From positions 3,753,001 through 3,817,000 of the forward strand of contig OY282432.1 of NCBI GenBank assembly GCA_958295985.1: a stretch of DNA of 64,000 bases, in the 5' to 3' direction. The stretch comes from an uncultured Candidatus Binatia bacterium. Lineage in GTDB: Bacteria; Desulfobacterota; Binatia; UBA9968; JAJDTQ01. Each line of letters begins with the position of its first letter. The first letter of the stretch is position 1. A program made the position numbers and the translations under genes. The notes under the pieces are model-generated. The model saw nothing but the letters and a program-made list of their open reading frames with translations. It did no database searches and was not told where the DNA came from. Positions 1 to 10,600 of the stretch are shown one piece after another.

Positions 1-1812
1 GCCAAGGCCATCATCGCAGCCATGGAGTCCATCGAGGCGGACTACGACAGCCTGCGCGGCGTGCTGCCCAAGACCGAGTATCAGGAACTGGACAACGACG
101 TCCTCGGCCAACTCCTGCGCACCCTCAACCCCGATGAGTTGAAGCAGGTCTCGGGCGACGTGTTCGGACGAATCTACGAATACTTCCTCACCCGGTTCGC
201 CGACCAGAAGGCGCACGACAGTGGCGAGTTCTTCACGCCCGTCTCCCTGGTCTCGCTGATCGCACGCGTGCTCGACCCCGATCGCGGCACGGTGCTCGAC
301 CCGGCCTGCGGCTCCGGCGGGATGTTCGTGCAGAGCGCTCGCACCGTGGAGGAGCACGGCCGAAGGCCGGCCGAGCGCCTCACCTTCCGCGGGCTGGAGA
401 AGAACGCCACGACCATCCGCCTGGCCAGGATGAACCTCGCCGTCCACGGCCTCGAAGGCGACATCCGGCAGGCCATCACCTACTACGAAGACCCGCACGA
501 GCTCGTGGGCAAGGCCGACTACGTCATGGCCAACCCGCCCTTCAACGTGGATGAAATCGACGCCGACAAGGTCAAAACCGACCCGCGCCTGCCGTTCGGG
601 CTGCCCGGCGTCAACAAGCAGAACAAGATCTCCAACGGCAACTACGTCTGGATCAGCTACTTCTACGGCTACCTGAACGAGAAGGGACGGGGCGGCTTCG
701 TCATGTCGTCCCAGGCCTCCAGCGCCGGGGGCGCCGAGGCGAAGGTACGCCGGTCACTGGTGGAGACCGGCGACGTGGACTTGATGATCGCCATCCGATC
801 CAATTTCTTCTACACCCGCACCGTGCCGTGCGAACTGTGGTTCCTGAACCGCGCCAAGCCGAAGAAGCATCGCAACAAAGTGTTGATGATCGACGCGCGC
901 AATATCTGCCGTAAGGTCACGCGCAAGATCTACGACTTCAGCCCCGAGCAGGAACAGAACATCCTTGCCATCGTCCATCTCTACCGGGGAGAGACCGAAC
1001 GATTCCTTGCGCTGGTGTCCAAATACCTGGGGCAAATGGTGGACGAAGGCCGGGCATGTTTCGAGCGGGAGAGCGACGATGGCGATGCGCCTGGACCGCT
1101 GCCTGTGTTTCTCGAATCCGTCGCCGCCCTGGATGGCGAACTGTCGCCGTTCCTGGCGGTCCAGCCGAAGACCGGCCCCCACGCCGGTTCCCTTGCCGAG
1201 TTTGGGAAGGAACGACAACGGTTCGCCAGGAACGTCGAGCACTTCCAATCCCGCATTGGCAAGGCCGCGGCGCAACGGGAGCGAAGGCCGAAAACCAACG
1301 CCGGCCTGTACGAACGGGTGAAGCGGTTTGCCCCACTGGCCGAAACCAGCCGCGATCTGGTCAAGCAGACGGACCTGCTCCACAAGCTCGCCACCCGCCT
1401 GATCGAGACCTGCGAGAACGAATGCGACGCAAAGTCCGACGCCGCCTGGAACAACCGCGACATCACCCGCGCCCGCAAGGCCGCGGACGAGGCTCGACAG
1501 CTTGCGGTCGAACAGATCCGGCAGGTGCGCTACTTCTGGCGACAGGCTCACTGGCTTACTGAGAGTTTCCCCGATGGCGAGCTGCGGGACGTCGCCGGGC
1601 TGGTCAAGCTGGCGGACCAAGCCGAGGTCGCGGCCAACGACTGGAGCCTGACTCCCGGCCGCTATGTCGGCGTTGCTCCCGAGGAGGAAGACGAGAACTT
1701 CGACTTCGAGGCGGCGCTACGCGAAATCCACGTGGAGCTCGAAGACCTCAACGACGAGGCGGTGAAGCTGGCGGCCACCATCAAGAAGAACTTCGAGGAC
1801 TTGATGGGTTGA
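1..1812 (+). CDS. hsdM: Type I restriction-modification methyltransferase subunit HsdM (5' end outside window)
   Basis: Methylation subunit of a type I restriction-modification enzyme; it transfers a methyl group from SAM to adenine N6. The frame is open from base 1, so the true start lies upstream and the N-terminal part is missing. Counted from the first Met at 22, motif I (DPACGSGG) is at residues 93-100 and the N6-adenine catalytic motif NPPF at 171-174. The C-terminal 250 or so residues are charged, largely helical and longer than in a minimal HsdM. The gene is followed after 7 bp by a Fic gene and then hsdS. Family assignment is certain from the motifs and context; the target sequence cannot be told. 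Confidence 0.95.
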   Translation, partial: AKAIIAAMESIEADYDSLRGVLPKTEYQELDNDVLGQLLRTLNPDELKQVSGDVFGRIYEYFLTRFADQKAHDSGEFFTPVSLVSLIARVLDPDRGTVLDPACGSGGMFVQSARTVEEHGRRPAERLTFRGLEKNATTIRLARMNLAVHGLEGDIRQAITYYEDPHELVGKADYVMANPPFNVDEIDADKVKTDPRLPFGLPGVNKQNKISNGNYVWISYFYGYLNEKGRGGFVMSSQASSAGGAEAKVRRSLVETGDVDLMIAIRSNFFYTRTVPCELWFLNRAKPKKHRNKVLMIDARNICRKVTRKIYDFSPEQEQNILAIVHLYRGETERFLALVSKYLGQMVDEGRACFERESDDGDAPGPLPVFLESVAALDGELSPFLAVQPKTGPHAGSLAEFGKERQRFARNVEHFQSRIGKAAAQRERRPKTNAGLYERVKRFAPLAETSRDLVKQTDLLHKLATRLIETCENECDAKSDAAWNNRDITRARKAADEARQLAVEQIRQVRYFWRQAHWLTESFPDGELRDVAGLVKLADQAEVAANDWSLTPGRYVGVAPEEEDENFDFEAALREIHVELEDLNDEAVKLAATIKKNFEDLMG

Positions 1813-1819
1813 AGATATA

Positions 1820-2617
1820 ATGGTCACCAAGCCGCCATACACGATCACGCCGGACATCCTTGCCCGTATCGAACAGATCGGTGAAGCCATCGGCCGGGCG
1901 GAGGCGGCGGGCGTCTCACAGGATCTGCGCCTGCGACGAATCAATCGCATCCGCACGATTCGCGGCTCGCTGGCTATTGAGGGCAACATCCTGAGCGAGG
2001 AGCAAGTCTCCACGATTTTCGACGGCAAGCCCGTTGTCGCGCCGTTGAGGGATCTTCAGGAGGCCCGCAACGCCATCAAGGCCTACGATCGGTACCCGCA
2101 GTGGAACCCTGCCTGCGAGACGGAACTGCTGAGCGCACACGAGATTCTGATGGCCGGCCTGCTGGATGCTCCGGGGCGCTACCGCCGCGGTCAAGTGGCC
2201 GTGATGGGTCAGGGGAAGATTCACCACATCGGTCCGCCCGCAGAGCGCGTGCCGCAACTGATGGGCAACCTGTTGGCATGGTTGGGCCGCACTGATGAGC
2301 ATCCGCTGATTGCCAGCTCGGTCTTCCACTATGAATTCGAGTTCATTCATCCCTTCGAGGACGGCAACGGACGAGTGGGGCGGCTCTGGCAGACCCTGAT
2401 TCTGACCCGCTGGAAAACACTCTTTGCCCACGTCCCGGTGGAGAGTCTGGTTCATGCCCGCCAAGGCAACTACTACGAAGCCATCCGGCGGAGCTCGGCA
2501 GAGGGCCGGAGCACGCCGTTCATCGGATTCATGCTGGAAATGATTCTTGAGGCACTTCGTGCCTCCACGGCACTCGCAAGGATGTTAAAGGATGACCACA
2601 ACTACCACCCTTGGTGA
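1820..2617 (+). CDS. Fic family protein (probable AMP-transferase) inside the hsd operon
   Basis: Fic-domain protein of 265 residues. The full catalytic motif HPFEDGNGRVGR lies at residues 177-188, with the catalytic His first and the phosphate-binding GNGR. An N-terminal inhibitory-type motif, SLAIEG at residues 50-55 (S/TxxxE[G/N] pattern), suggests a self-inhibited class II Fic enzyme. Fic proteins usually transfer AMP to a hydroxyl side chain of a target protein; the target here is unknown. The gene starts 7 bp after hsdM and overlaps hsdS by 26 bp, so it is co-translated with the restriction genes. A role in controlling the restriction enzyme, or as a back-up toxin, is inference from position only. 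Confidence 0.9.
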   Translation: MVTKPPYTITPDILARIEQIGEAIGRAEAAGVSQDLRLRRINRIRTIRGSLAIEGNILSEEQVSTIFDGKPVVAPLRDLQEARNAIKAYDRYPQWNPACETELLSAHEILMAGLLDAPGRYRRGQVAVMGQGKIHHIGPPAERVPQLMGNLLAWLGRTDEHPLIASSVFHYEFEFIHPFEDGNGRVGRLWQTLILTRWKTLFAHVPVESLVHARQGNYYEAIRRSSAEGRSTPFIGFMLEMILEALRASTALARMLKDDHNYHPW

Positions 2618-3836
2618 GATTGTCGAAAAACACGGCGGTCTTATACAAACAGGCCCGTTCGGGTCCCAACTCCATCAGAGTGATTACTCAGAAGCTGGGA
2701 TTCCCGTCGTCATGCCAAAAGATATCCGATATGGGCGAGTTGATGAAACCAACGTAGCTCGAATTCCGGAAACCAAAGCACGAACGCTGGCGCGCCATTT
2801 CTTAAAACCTGGCTCGGTCGTCTTCCCGCGACGAGGCGAGATTAGTAAGTGTGCGTATATCGACACGGACCAAGCGGGTTTCTTGTGCGGAACAGGCTGC
2901 ATAAAAATTGAGCCTCCCGAAGGCACACTTCGCTCCCGGTTTCTCTACTACTACCTGGGGCTGAAACAAGTTGTGGAGTGGTTGGAGCGTAATGCCGTTG
3001 GCACAACGATGCTCAATCTCAATACGAAGATACTCAGTGAGCTAAAGGTCCCTTTAGTTCCGCCTCCGACCCAAGATTCGATTGCCTCCATCCTCTCCGC
3101 CTACGACGGCCTGATCGAGAACAACCAACGGCGGATTCAGTTGTTGGAGCAGGCAGCGCGGCTGCTTTACAAGGAGTGGTTCGTCCATCTTCGTTTCCCC
3201 GGCCACGAGCGCGTCAAGATCAAGCACGGCGTGCCGGAGGGGTGGGCGAGGACGACTGCTTTTGACGTAATGGACGTTCGCAGTGGAGGAACACCTAAGA
3301 CAAAGATTTCGGACTACTGGGATGGCGAGATCCGGTTCTTCACGCCAAAAGATGCTATCGATTGCGCGTACGCCTTCAGCACAGAGAGGACCCTGACCGA
3401 AGAAGGTCTACGGAACTGTAACAGCAAGCTGTATCCTAAGGATACGGTGTTCATTACGGCGCGCGGTACAGTCGGCAAGATAAATCTCGCCCAGACAGAG
3501 ATGGCAATAAGCCAATCATGTTACGCGCTGATTGCAAGACCGCCTATTGACCAGTACTTCCTTTACTTTACTCTCATTGAAGGAGTTGAACAGCTCCGCA
3601 GCCGGGCGGTCGGTACCGTGTTTGATGCAATCATCAGTGACACGTTTAAGCTGATTCCGTTCATCGTCCCCGACAGTAGGTTAATCCAGGCATTCGCCGA
3701 GTCTGCGTTGCCGCTCCTTCAGCAAATCGCCGGGATCTTGAGTGCAACACGAAAACTCACTAAGGCCCGCAACCTGCTCCTGCCATGCCTGATGAACGGA
3801 TCAACAAGCCAAACCAGGAAACCTGACAGGCCATGA
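2592..3836 (+). CDS. hsdS: Type I restriction-modification specificity subunit HsdS
   Basis: DNA-recognition subunit of 414 residues, the normal length for HsdS, with two target-recognition domains separated by a conserved helical spacer (around residues 165-210, containing a NNQRRIQLLEQAARLLYKEW-type segment). The ATG overlaps the end of the Fic gene by 26 bp, and the stop overlaps the next start (ATGA). The two recognition domains are AT-rich while the central spacer is GC-rich like hsdM, which is what exchange of recognition domains would leave. It pairs with HsdM to set the methylation and cleavage site. Confidence 0.93.
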   Translation: MTTTTTLGEIVEKHGGLIQTGPFGSQLHQSDYSEAGIPVVMPKDIRYGRVDETNVARIPETKARTLARHFLKPGSVVFPRRGEISKCAYIDTDQAGFLCGTGCIKIEPPEGTLRSRFLYYYLGLKQVVEWLERNAVGTTMLNLNTKILSELKVPLVPPPTQDSIASILSAYDGLIENNQRRIQLLEQAARLLYKEWFVHLRFPGHERVKIKHGVPEGWARTTAFDVMDVRSGGTPKTKISDYWDGEIRFFTPKDAIDCAYAFSTERTLTEEGLRNCNSKLYPKDTVFITARGTVGKINLAQTEMAISQSCYALIARPPIDQYFLYFTLIEGVEQLRSRAVGTVFDAIISDTFKLIPFIVPDSRLIQAFAESALPLLQQIAGILSATRKLTKARNLLLPCLMNGSTSQTRKPDRP

Positions 3837-5968
3837 CAAACAAATACAAAATGAGAATTTCTCGGCTCACAATCGACAAGCTCGGCGTAAAGCTCTATGA
3901 TAAAGTATCGGCCGTCATCGCGGAACTGGTCTCCAACAGCTACGACGCAGACGCCACAGAGGTCATAATCGAGGCTCCTATGGATATATATCTCGCCTCG
4001 AAGGCCGCTGGACACATTACCGATAGGGATTACGAAATCAAAGTGAGTGACGACGGTATCGGGATGACACCAGATGAGGTGAACAATTATTACCTCGTGG
4101 TTGGGGCGGAACGAAGAGTGGATAATCGTCCTAGAAGAGGCGATATCTCTCCTGGATTCAACCGAAAGGTCATGGGACGCAAAGGTGTCGGCAAGTTGGC
4201 TCCGTTTGGCATATGCGAGGTTATGGAGGTTCTCACCTCCGGCGGCGAAAAGATCACGCGCCCAAGGGCGGATGGTAAATCGGAAACAGGATACCAGACC
4301 GCGCACTTAATTCTGAACCGACAGGATATGCTGAAAGATTCGGAGTTCGAGTACGAGCCAACTCCAGGCCCCCAAGACGATACGCTGCGGCCAAAATCCG
4401 GCACAACCATCATCCTGAAACGCTTCGCCTACCGTCGCGTCCCCGCACACTCGACCTTCTCGCGGCAGTTGTCTCAACGCTTCGGTCTGCCGACGGCGAA
4501 CTGGATGGTCAAGACCCGAGACACGACAAAAACGCCGACAGCGAAGGATTATGAAACCAGACTTGGGCCGTTCTCGGTAGAGACCATGGACAACTCGAAG
4601 ATAACGCTCAACGGACCCACAGGACCAAATCTCTCCGTGGCAGACGATACTGAATACAGCGCTGTTGGCCCGACCGGAGAGAGAATAGAGGAGTTTAGCG
4701 CAGGGTTTCATTGCGATGGGTGCTTCTACCCAATTACCGGCTGGGCGGCGTATTCCAAGAACCCATACAGGGATGATTTGATGGCCGGGGTACGAATCTA
4801 CTGCAGGGGCAAGATCGCCGGACAGACAGCGGTTTTCAACCGTGGTGCAGGCTTCCACGGGGAACATAGTATTCGGTCCTACTTGGTAGGCGAGCTGCAT
4901 GCTGACTGGCTAGACGAGCATGAAGATCTGATTCAGACGGACAGACGAGACATCTTGTGGTCTCATGACTTGGGCCAAGAGTTTCAAGGATGGGGCCAGA
5001 AAGTCATACAAAAGATTGGACACCTTGCACGCGATCCCATGAGGAAGAAAACATGGGACCGATTCGTCGAAGTCGGACAAGTTGAAGAGCAAATAGAAAA
5101 AGCATTCCCAGCCGATGAACAGAAGACAATTAGGGACAAGGCCAGGGATCTGGCAAAATTGCTTGGGCAAACAATTCGCGCTGATGAAGTAGAGGACATC
5201 AAAGTCGTTGAGCCAATGGTGCAACTTAGTCTCACTTTGGCGCCGCATATCACACTCGACGAGAAACTAAAGGAAGCGGCTGACGCTGAAAATACTCCCA
5301 TGACTGTGATCAGTGCGATACTGAGGACCGCTCGATTAGCGGAGTTATCATCGTTCGGACGAATTGCAGAAGACAGGCTCAAAGTCATCGAGCGAGTTCA
5401 AGGACTGAAGGACGACCCAAAAACAGCCGAACTGAAACTTCAAGAACTGATTCAGCACGCTCCATGGCTGATCAACCCACAGTGGGCACCCATTGTCGCC
5501 AATCAAGCTTTCACAACACTGAGGAAGGAGTTTGAGAAATTTTACAAGCAAAAGACTGGCCAGGAGATCAGTTTGGGGGATTTCGTCGAAACGAAACGAC
5601 GGCCGGATTTCGTGTTATCGAGTCAGGACAATGGACTACAGCTCATCGAGATCAAGAAACCGCTACATAAACTGACAAATGACGAAATGGACAGGATCAT
5701 TGCATATAATGACGTGATGGACGAGTTTCTGAACGACCCCGGGAATAAAGATTTCCAACAGATATTCATATCATTTCACATCACCTTGGTGTGCGACCAA
5801 TTATCTTTATCCGGCGCTCAAAAAGAATCCTTTAAGTCATACCAAACGGAAGGAAAGCTAACCCGGATAAATTGGAAATCCTTTCTCCTTAGAAGCAAAA
5901 AGATGCATGAGGACTTCTTAGCTGAAGCTGAAAAACAAAAGAAAAACGTCCTTGAACCAACGGACTGA
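3833..5968 (+). CDS. GHKL (HSP90/MORC-like) ATPase with C-terminal Shedu/DUF4263-like PD-(D/E)XK nuclease domain
   Basis: A 711-residue two-part protein. The N-terminus is a GHKL ATPase fold: N-box around E31/N35, G1 motif DDGIGM at 73-78 and glycine-rich lid GRKGVGKL at 115-122. The C-terminal 170 residues begin with a helix ending HAPWLINPQW, followed by RRPDF and IEIKKP; D592, E606 and K608 fit a PD-(D/E)XK active site of the DUF4263 (Shedu) type. GHKL ATPases next to C5 methyltransferases and Vsr-like nucleases are known from MORC-related restriction systems, and this gene sits in that context (ATGA overlap with hsdS, 6 bp before dcm). It probably acts as the ATP-driven restriction component. 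The base composition is markedly more AT-rich than hsdM or hsdR. Confidence 0.8.
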   Translation: MTNKYKMRISRLTIDKLGVKLYDKVSAVIAELVSNSYDADATEVIIEAPMDIYLASKAAGHITDRDYEIKVSDDGIGMTPDEVNNYYLVVGAERRVDNRPRRGDISPGFNRKVMGRKGVGKLAPFGICEVMEVLTSGGEKITRPRADGKSETGYQTAHLILNRQDMLKDSEFEYEPTPGPQDDTLRPKSGTTIILKRFAYRRVPAHSTFSRQLSQRFGLPTANWMVKTRDTTKTPTAKDYETRLGPFSVETMDNSKITLNGPTGPNLSVADDTEYSAVGPTGERIEEFSAGFHCDGCFYPITGWAAYSKNPYRDDLMAGVRIYCRGKIAGQTAVFNRGAGFHGEHSIRSYLVGELHADWLDEHEDLIQTDRRDILWSHDLGQEFQGWGQKVIQKIGHLARDPMRKKTWDRFVEVGQVEEQIEKAFPADEQKTIRDKARDLAKLLGQTIRADEVEDIKVVEPMVQLSLTLAPHITLDEKLKEAADAENTPMTVISAILRTARLAELSSFGRIAEDRLKVIERVQGLKDDPKTAELKLQELIQHAPWLINPQWAPIVANQAFTTLRKEFEKFYKQKTGQEISLGDFVETKRRPDFVLSSQDNGLQLIEIKKPLHKLTNDEMDRIIAYNDVMDEFLNDPGNKDFQQIFISFHITLVCDQLSLSGAQKESFKSYQTEGKLTRINWKSFLLRSKKMHEDFLAEAEKQKKNVLEPTD

Positions 5969-5974
5969 AGAATC

Positions 5975-7132
5975 ATGCCTTTCGCTATCGATTTATTTGC
6001 TGGAGGAGGAGCTCTAAGCGTCGGGCTCAAGCGGGCGGGATTCTCCATCTTGGCCGCGGTCGAAATTGAACAACATGCTTTCGCTACTTATACCGCTAAT
6101 CATCCCGAAGTCAAGGCATACAAGCAAGACATCCGGACAATTAATGGCCGGGACTTGAGGGCATTGGTTCCCGGCGGAGCAATAGATCTCCTCGCGGGTT
6201 GTCCGCCATGTCAAGGGTTTACCAGCCTTACGTCAAAATACAGGCGTTATGACTCGAGGAACAATCTCATCCGGGAAATGGCACGGCTAGTCGAAGAGAC
6301 CAAGCCGAAGACTGTGATGATGGAAAACGTACCGGGTCTGGCTGGGCGGGGCAGATCGTTGCTGAAGGAATTTCAGGACCGAATTGAGCAACTCGGCTAC
6401 GAAGTTGACGTCGACATACTGCAAGTTGCAGATTATGGAGTTCCGCAGAATCGTCGCAGGCTCGTCCTGCTTGCGGGACTTGGTTTTCAAGTACCTATGC
6501 CACGGCCCACTCACTCCAAGAACAAAAACGAAGCTCTCGCCCCTTGGCGAACCGTTAGAGACGCTCTTAGCGGTTTGACCGAACCGATTACGTTGACCGA
6601 GGCCAAGGAGCGCTCGGTGTTCGAGCGTTCAAACTGGCATCTAACTCGGTCCATCTCGGAGAAGAATAAACTTCGACTAATACACGCCAAGCCTGGCGCG
6701 ACGTGGACGGCGATACCCGAGGATCTCCGCCCAGAATGTCATAAACGCGGATATGCAGGTTTCAGGAACGTCTATGGACGTATGTCTTGGGACGAAGTAG
6801 CGCCGACGATTACCGGCGGATGCACGACCCTAAGTAAGGGACGATTCGGACATCCCGATATGGATCGGACGATCTCTGTAAGAGAAGCAGCATTGCTGCA
6901 AACCCTCCCGCCAGATTACAAAATTGACACCCGCTATATTGAATATGCGTGTAACATCATAGGCAACGCTCTCCCGTGTGACTTTGCAGAGGCCGTAGCC
7001 AAGAAATGTCTTGAAGCGCTGCTAACTAACGTACAGTCACGACCGAAGGACTGCGTCAAGAACGTAACTGCCAAAGAACTCTCAACAACGCTCCCCGACC
7101 CTCCCTACCAAGAGGCCGGCACGACACAATGA
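5975..7132 (+). CDS. DNA (cytosine-5-)-methyltransferase
   Basis: C5-cytosine methyltransferase of 385 residues with the expected motif order: SAM-binding DLFAGGG at 6-12, catalytic Cys in PPCQ (C79), ENV at 117-119, QNRRR (motif VIII), then the recognition region and the C-terminal motifs IX/X (RTISVREAALLQ and a late GNAL). It modifies a cytosine and presumably protects host DNA from the neighbouring GHKL-nuclease and Vsr proteins. It begins 6 bp after the GHKL gene and its stop overlaps the vsr start. AT-rich relative to the flanking hsd genes, consistent with joint transfer of the three-gene module. Confidence 0.95.
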   Translation: MPFAIDLFAGGGALSVGLKRAGFSILAAVEIEQHAFATYTANHPEVKAYKQDIRTINGRDLRALVPGGAIDLLAGCPPCQGFTSLTSKYRRYDSRNNLIREMARLVEETKPKTVMMENVPGLAGRGRSLLKEFQDRIEQLGYEVDVDILQVADYGVPQNRRRLVLLAGLGFQVPMPRPTHSKNKNEALAPWRTVRDALSGLTEPITLTEAKERSVFERSNWHLTRSISEKNKLRLIHAKPGATWTAIPEDLRPECHKRGYAGFRNVYGRMSWDEVAPTITGGCTTLSKGRFGHPDMDRTISVREAALLQTLPPDYKIDTRYIEYACNIIGNALPCDFAEAVAKKCLEALLTNVQSRPKDCVKNVTAKELSTTLPDPPYQEAGTTQ

Positions 7133-7575
7133 GTCGATGGCCGGGCAATGCTAAGCGGGAGCACACCACATTCGGCGGTTTGAACCGAAGCGAACTGATG
7201 TCCCGTGTGCTCAGCACCGGTAACCAAACGACAGAGAAGCAACTCGCGCGTTTGCTCCGTAGAGCGCACTTAAGTGGTTGGCGTAGACATCAACCTCTTC
7301 CCGGAAGGCCGGATTTCGTCTGGCCTAAGGTGAAAGTTGCCGTCTTTGTTGATGGATGCTTTTGGCACGGGCACACTTGTAGAAATCTCACGCCAAAGAC
7401 CAACGCGGAAGCGTGGCGAAACAAAATTGAGAAAACGCGAGCCAGGGATCGGCGTTCTAACCGTCTCCTCTGGAAACGAGGCTGGAAGGTCATACGAATT
7501 TGGGAGTGTCGGCTCACCAAGGCCCCTGATCAGTGCTCCATGAGGGTACGGAGGAAACTTGAAGAATGTAGTTGA
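7129..7575 (+). CDS. vsr: Very short patch repair (Vsr) endonuclease
   Basis: Vsr-family nuclease of 148 residues, the usual length. It contains the GRPDFVWP segment (D62), VDGCFWHGH (H80, H82) and the PKTNAEAWRNKI and RD motifs typical of Vsr. Vsr cuts at T:G mismatches formed by deamination of 5-methylcytosine, so its pairing with a C5 methyltransferase is classical; relatives in MORC-type systems may instead act in restriction. It overlaps the methyltransferase by 4 bp (ATGA). A 107-bp gap then separates it from hsdR. Confidence 0.93.
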   Translation: MSRWPGNAKREHTTFGGLNRSELMSRVLSTGNQTTEKQLARLLRRAHLSGWRRHQPLPGRPDFVWPKVKVAVFVDGCFWHGHTCRNLTPKTNAEAWRNKIEKTRARDRRSNRLLWKRGWKVIRIWECRLTKAPDQCSMRVRRKLEECS

Positions 7576-7682
7576 GACGGGCTACTGGCGATGTCTCCGT
7601 CCGGCCGAATGGCTTAAAAGGAATGTGACGGACCGACCGCGATACTTGCCGACGTCGTCAGGAAAATGTAAAGCAAACACCC

Positions 7683-10600
7683 GTGACCTCTGACTTCTCA
7701 CTTCCTCCTTCAAAATTCAGCGAAGCGTCCCTCGTTCAGCAGACCACCGCTGACTACCTGGAACAGCATCTTGGCTGGCAGTCCACCTACGCCCACAACC
7801 ACGAGGATTTCGGACCTGGTAGCCTCTTGGGCCGGGCCTCGGACCGGGAGGTGGTGCTTGCACGCCCGCTACGCGAGAAGCTGGTGGCGCTGAACCCCGG
7901 CCTGCCCGATGCCGCCTACGACGATGCAGTGCGGCAGATTACCGCCGCAACCGCCTCCCAAGACATCGTTACCGCCAACCGCGAGAAGTACGCGCTGATA
8001 CGCGATGGCGTGCAGGTCACGTTCCACAACGACAAGGGGCGACGGGTGCGGGAAAGGCTGCGGGTGCTCGATTTCGAGAACCCGGAGAACAACCACTTCC
8101 TCTGCGTGCGTGAGCTGTGGGTGCGCGGTGACCTCTATCACCGGCGGGCGGACATCGTCGGCTTCGTCAACGGCCTGCCGCTGCTCTTCACCGAGTGCAA
8201 GAACATCCACAAGGACCTGAAGGCCGCCTTCGAACAGAACTACTCGGACTACCGGGACACCATTCCCCATCTCTTCCACCATAACGCCGTCGTGATGTTC
8301 GGCAACGGCGAGAAGGCCAGGATCGGCTCCATCACCAGCAAGTGGGAGCACTTCCACGAGTGGAAACGCCTGGCTGAGGAGGAGCCGGGCGCGGTGGACA
8401 TGGAGACGCTGCTCAAGGGCATCTGCGCCAAGCGCAACTTCCTGGATCTCGTGGAGAACTTCATCGTGTTCGACGAGTCGTCGGGCGAGCCCAGAAAGAT
8501 CCTCGCCCGCAACCACCAGTTCCTGGGTGTGAACCGAGCCGTGGAGGCGGTGCGCGAGCGCAAGGCGAGGCGGGGGCGACTGGGCGTCTTCTGGCACACC
8601 CAGGGAGCCGGCAAGAGCTACTCGATGGTGATGTTTACCCGCAAGGTGCATCGCAAGCTCGGCGGCAACTTCACCTTCCTCGTGCTGACCGACCGCGACG
8701 ACCTCGACGGACAGATATACAAGACCTTTGCGGGATGTGGCGTGGTAGACCACGACCGAGACCCCTGCAGGGCGGAAAGCGGCCAGCACCTGAGCGAGTT
8801 GCTGGCTGAGCACAAGTCGCACGTCTTCGCTCTGATTCAGAAGTTCAACCAGGATGTGAACCCCGACGAGGGGTACACCCGGCGCAACGACATCATCGTC
8901 ATCACCGACGAGGCGCACCGAACCCAATACGGCACGCTGGCGCTTAATATGCGCAACGCCCTTCCCAACGCTGGCTACATCGGCTTCACCGGCACGCCGC
9001 TGTTCAAGGAGGACGAAATCACGCGCAAGGTGTTCGGCGAGTACGTCTCCACCTACGACTTCCAGCGCGCCGTCGAGGATCAGGCCACGGTGCCGCTCTA
9101 CTACGACGCCCGCGGCGACAAGCTGGACATAGCCGTGGGCGACCTCAACGAGCGCATCGCCGAGAAGCTGGAGGATTTCGAGATCGAGGACATCGACGTG
9201 GAGCAGCGGCTGGAGCGCGAGCTCAAGCGCGACTACCACGTCATCACCGCCGACCAGCGGCTGGACCAGATCGCCCGAGACGTCGTGCGGCACTACTCGG
9301 CGGCATGGGAGACCGGCAAGGCCATGCTGGTGTGCATCGACAAGGTGACCTGTGTGCGGATGCACGGGCTCATCGAGTCCTGCTGGCGGGAGCGGATCAG
9401 GGAACTGGAGACGGCAAGTGCGAGGACGACCGACGAGCAGGAGGAAATCCACCTCGCGCGGCAGATCGACTGGATGCGGGAGACGCGCGCCGCGGTGGTG
9501 GTGAGCGAGGAGCAGGGTGAGGTGGAGAAGTTCCGCAAGTGGGGCCTGGACATCACGCCGCACCGAAAGCTCATGAAGGACGGCATGGACCTGCCGGCGT
9601 CCATGCGTGACAAGCCGCAGTTCCGCAACATGCAGCGGATGGCGTTGGACGACGCCTTCAAGGCGGAGGAGCATCCCTTCCGCGTCGCCATCGTCTGCGC
9701 CATGTGGCTGACCGGCTTCGACGTGCCGAGCCTTTCCACGCTCTACCTCGACAAGCCTCTCAAGGCTCACACGCTGATGCAGGCCATCGCACGGGCCAAC
9801 CGCGTGAACCAAGGCAAGAACAACGGCCTGATCGTGGACTATTGCGGCGTCCTCAAGCACCTGCGCAAGGCGCTGGCCACCTTCACCGGCAAGCCGCCGG
9901 GTGCTGGCGACGGCGGCGAAACCGAACCGGCCCGGCCGGATGAAGAGCTGCTCGCCGACTTGGCCGAAGCCATCGCCTTGGTACGGGTCTTCCTCGACAA
10001 GCGGGACGCGCCGTTGGACGACGTGATCCGGGAGACCGGCTTTACGCGCATCGCGGCCATCGTAGCCTGCAAGGAAGCGGTGAACGAGAACGACGAGACC
10101 CGCAAGCGCTTCGAGGTCATGTGCCGCGAGGTATTCAAGCGGTTCAGGGCCTGCATCAACGTGAACGGGGTCAACGCCCACCGGGCGGACCGCGACGCCG
10201 TGAACGTCGTCTACAGGAGCCTGCAACAGGATCGGGAGCGGGCGGACATCAGCGACATCATCGGCGCGCTGCAAGAAGTAGTGGACCAAGCCGTTACTGT
10301 CCGACACGAAGTCGTGTCGGACGAGTCACCACCCTTTGACATCAGCCACATCGACTTCGACCGGCTGAAGCAGGAATTCGAGCGCAGCCCGCTGAAACGC
10401 ACGACGGTCCAGGAATTGCGCCATGCAGTGGAGCAACGGCTCAAGCGTCTCCTCGAACGGAACCCGCTACGCACCGACTTCCAAGAACACTATGAACGGA
10501 TAGTTGCCGAGTACAACCGCGAGAAGGATCGAGTCACCATCGAACGAACCTTCGAGGAATTGATCAAGCTGTGCCGGGAACTTGACGAAGAAGAGGCTCG

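Noticed and set aside
7869..10307. 812-residue open frame on the minus strand
   Set aside because: It is antisense to hsdR, whose motifs are complete; the antisense protein is low in complexity (Val, Leu, His, Arg rich) as expected of a GC-rich shadow.
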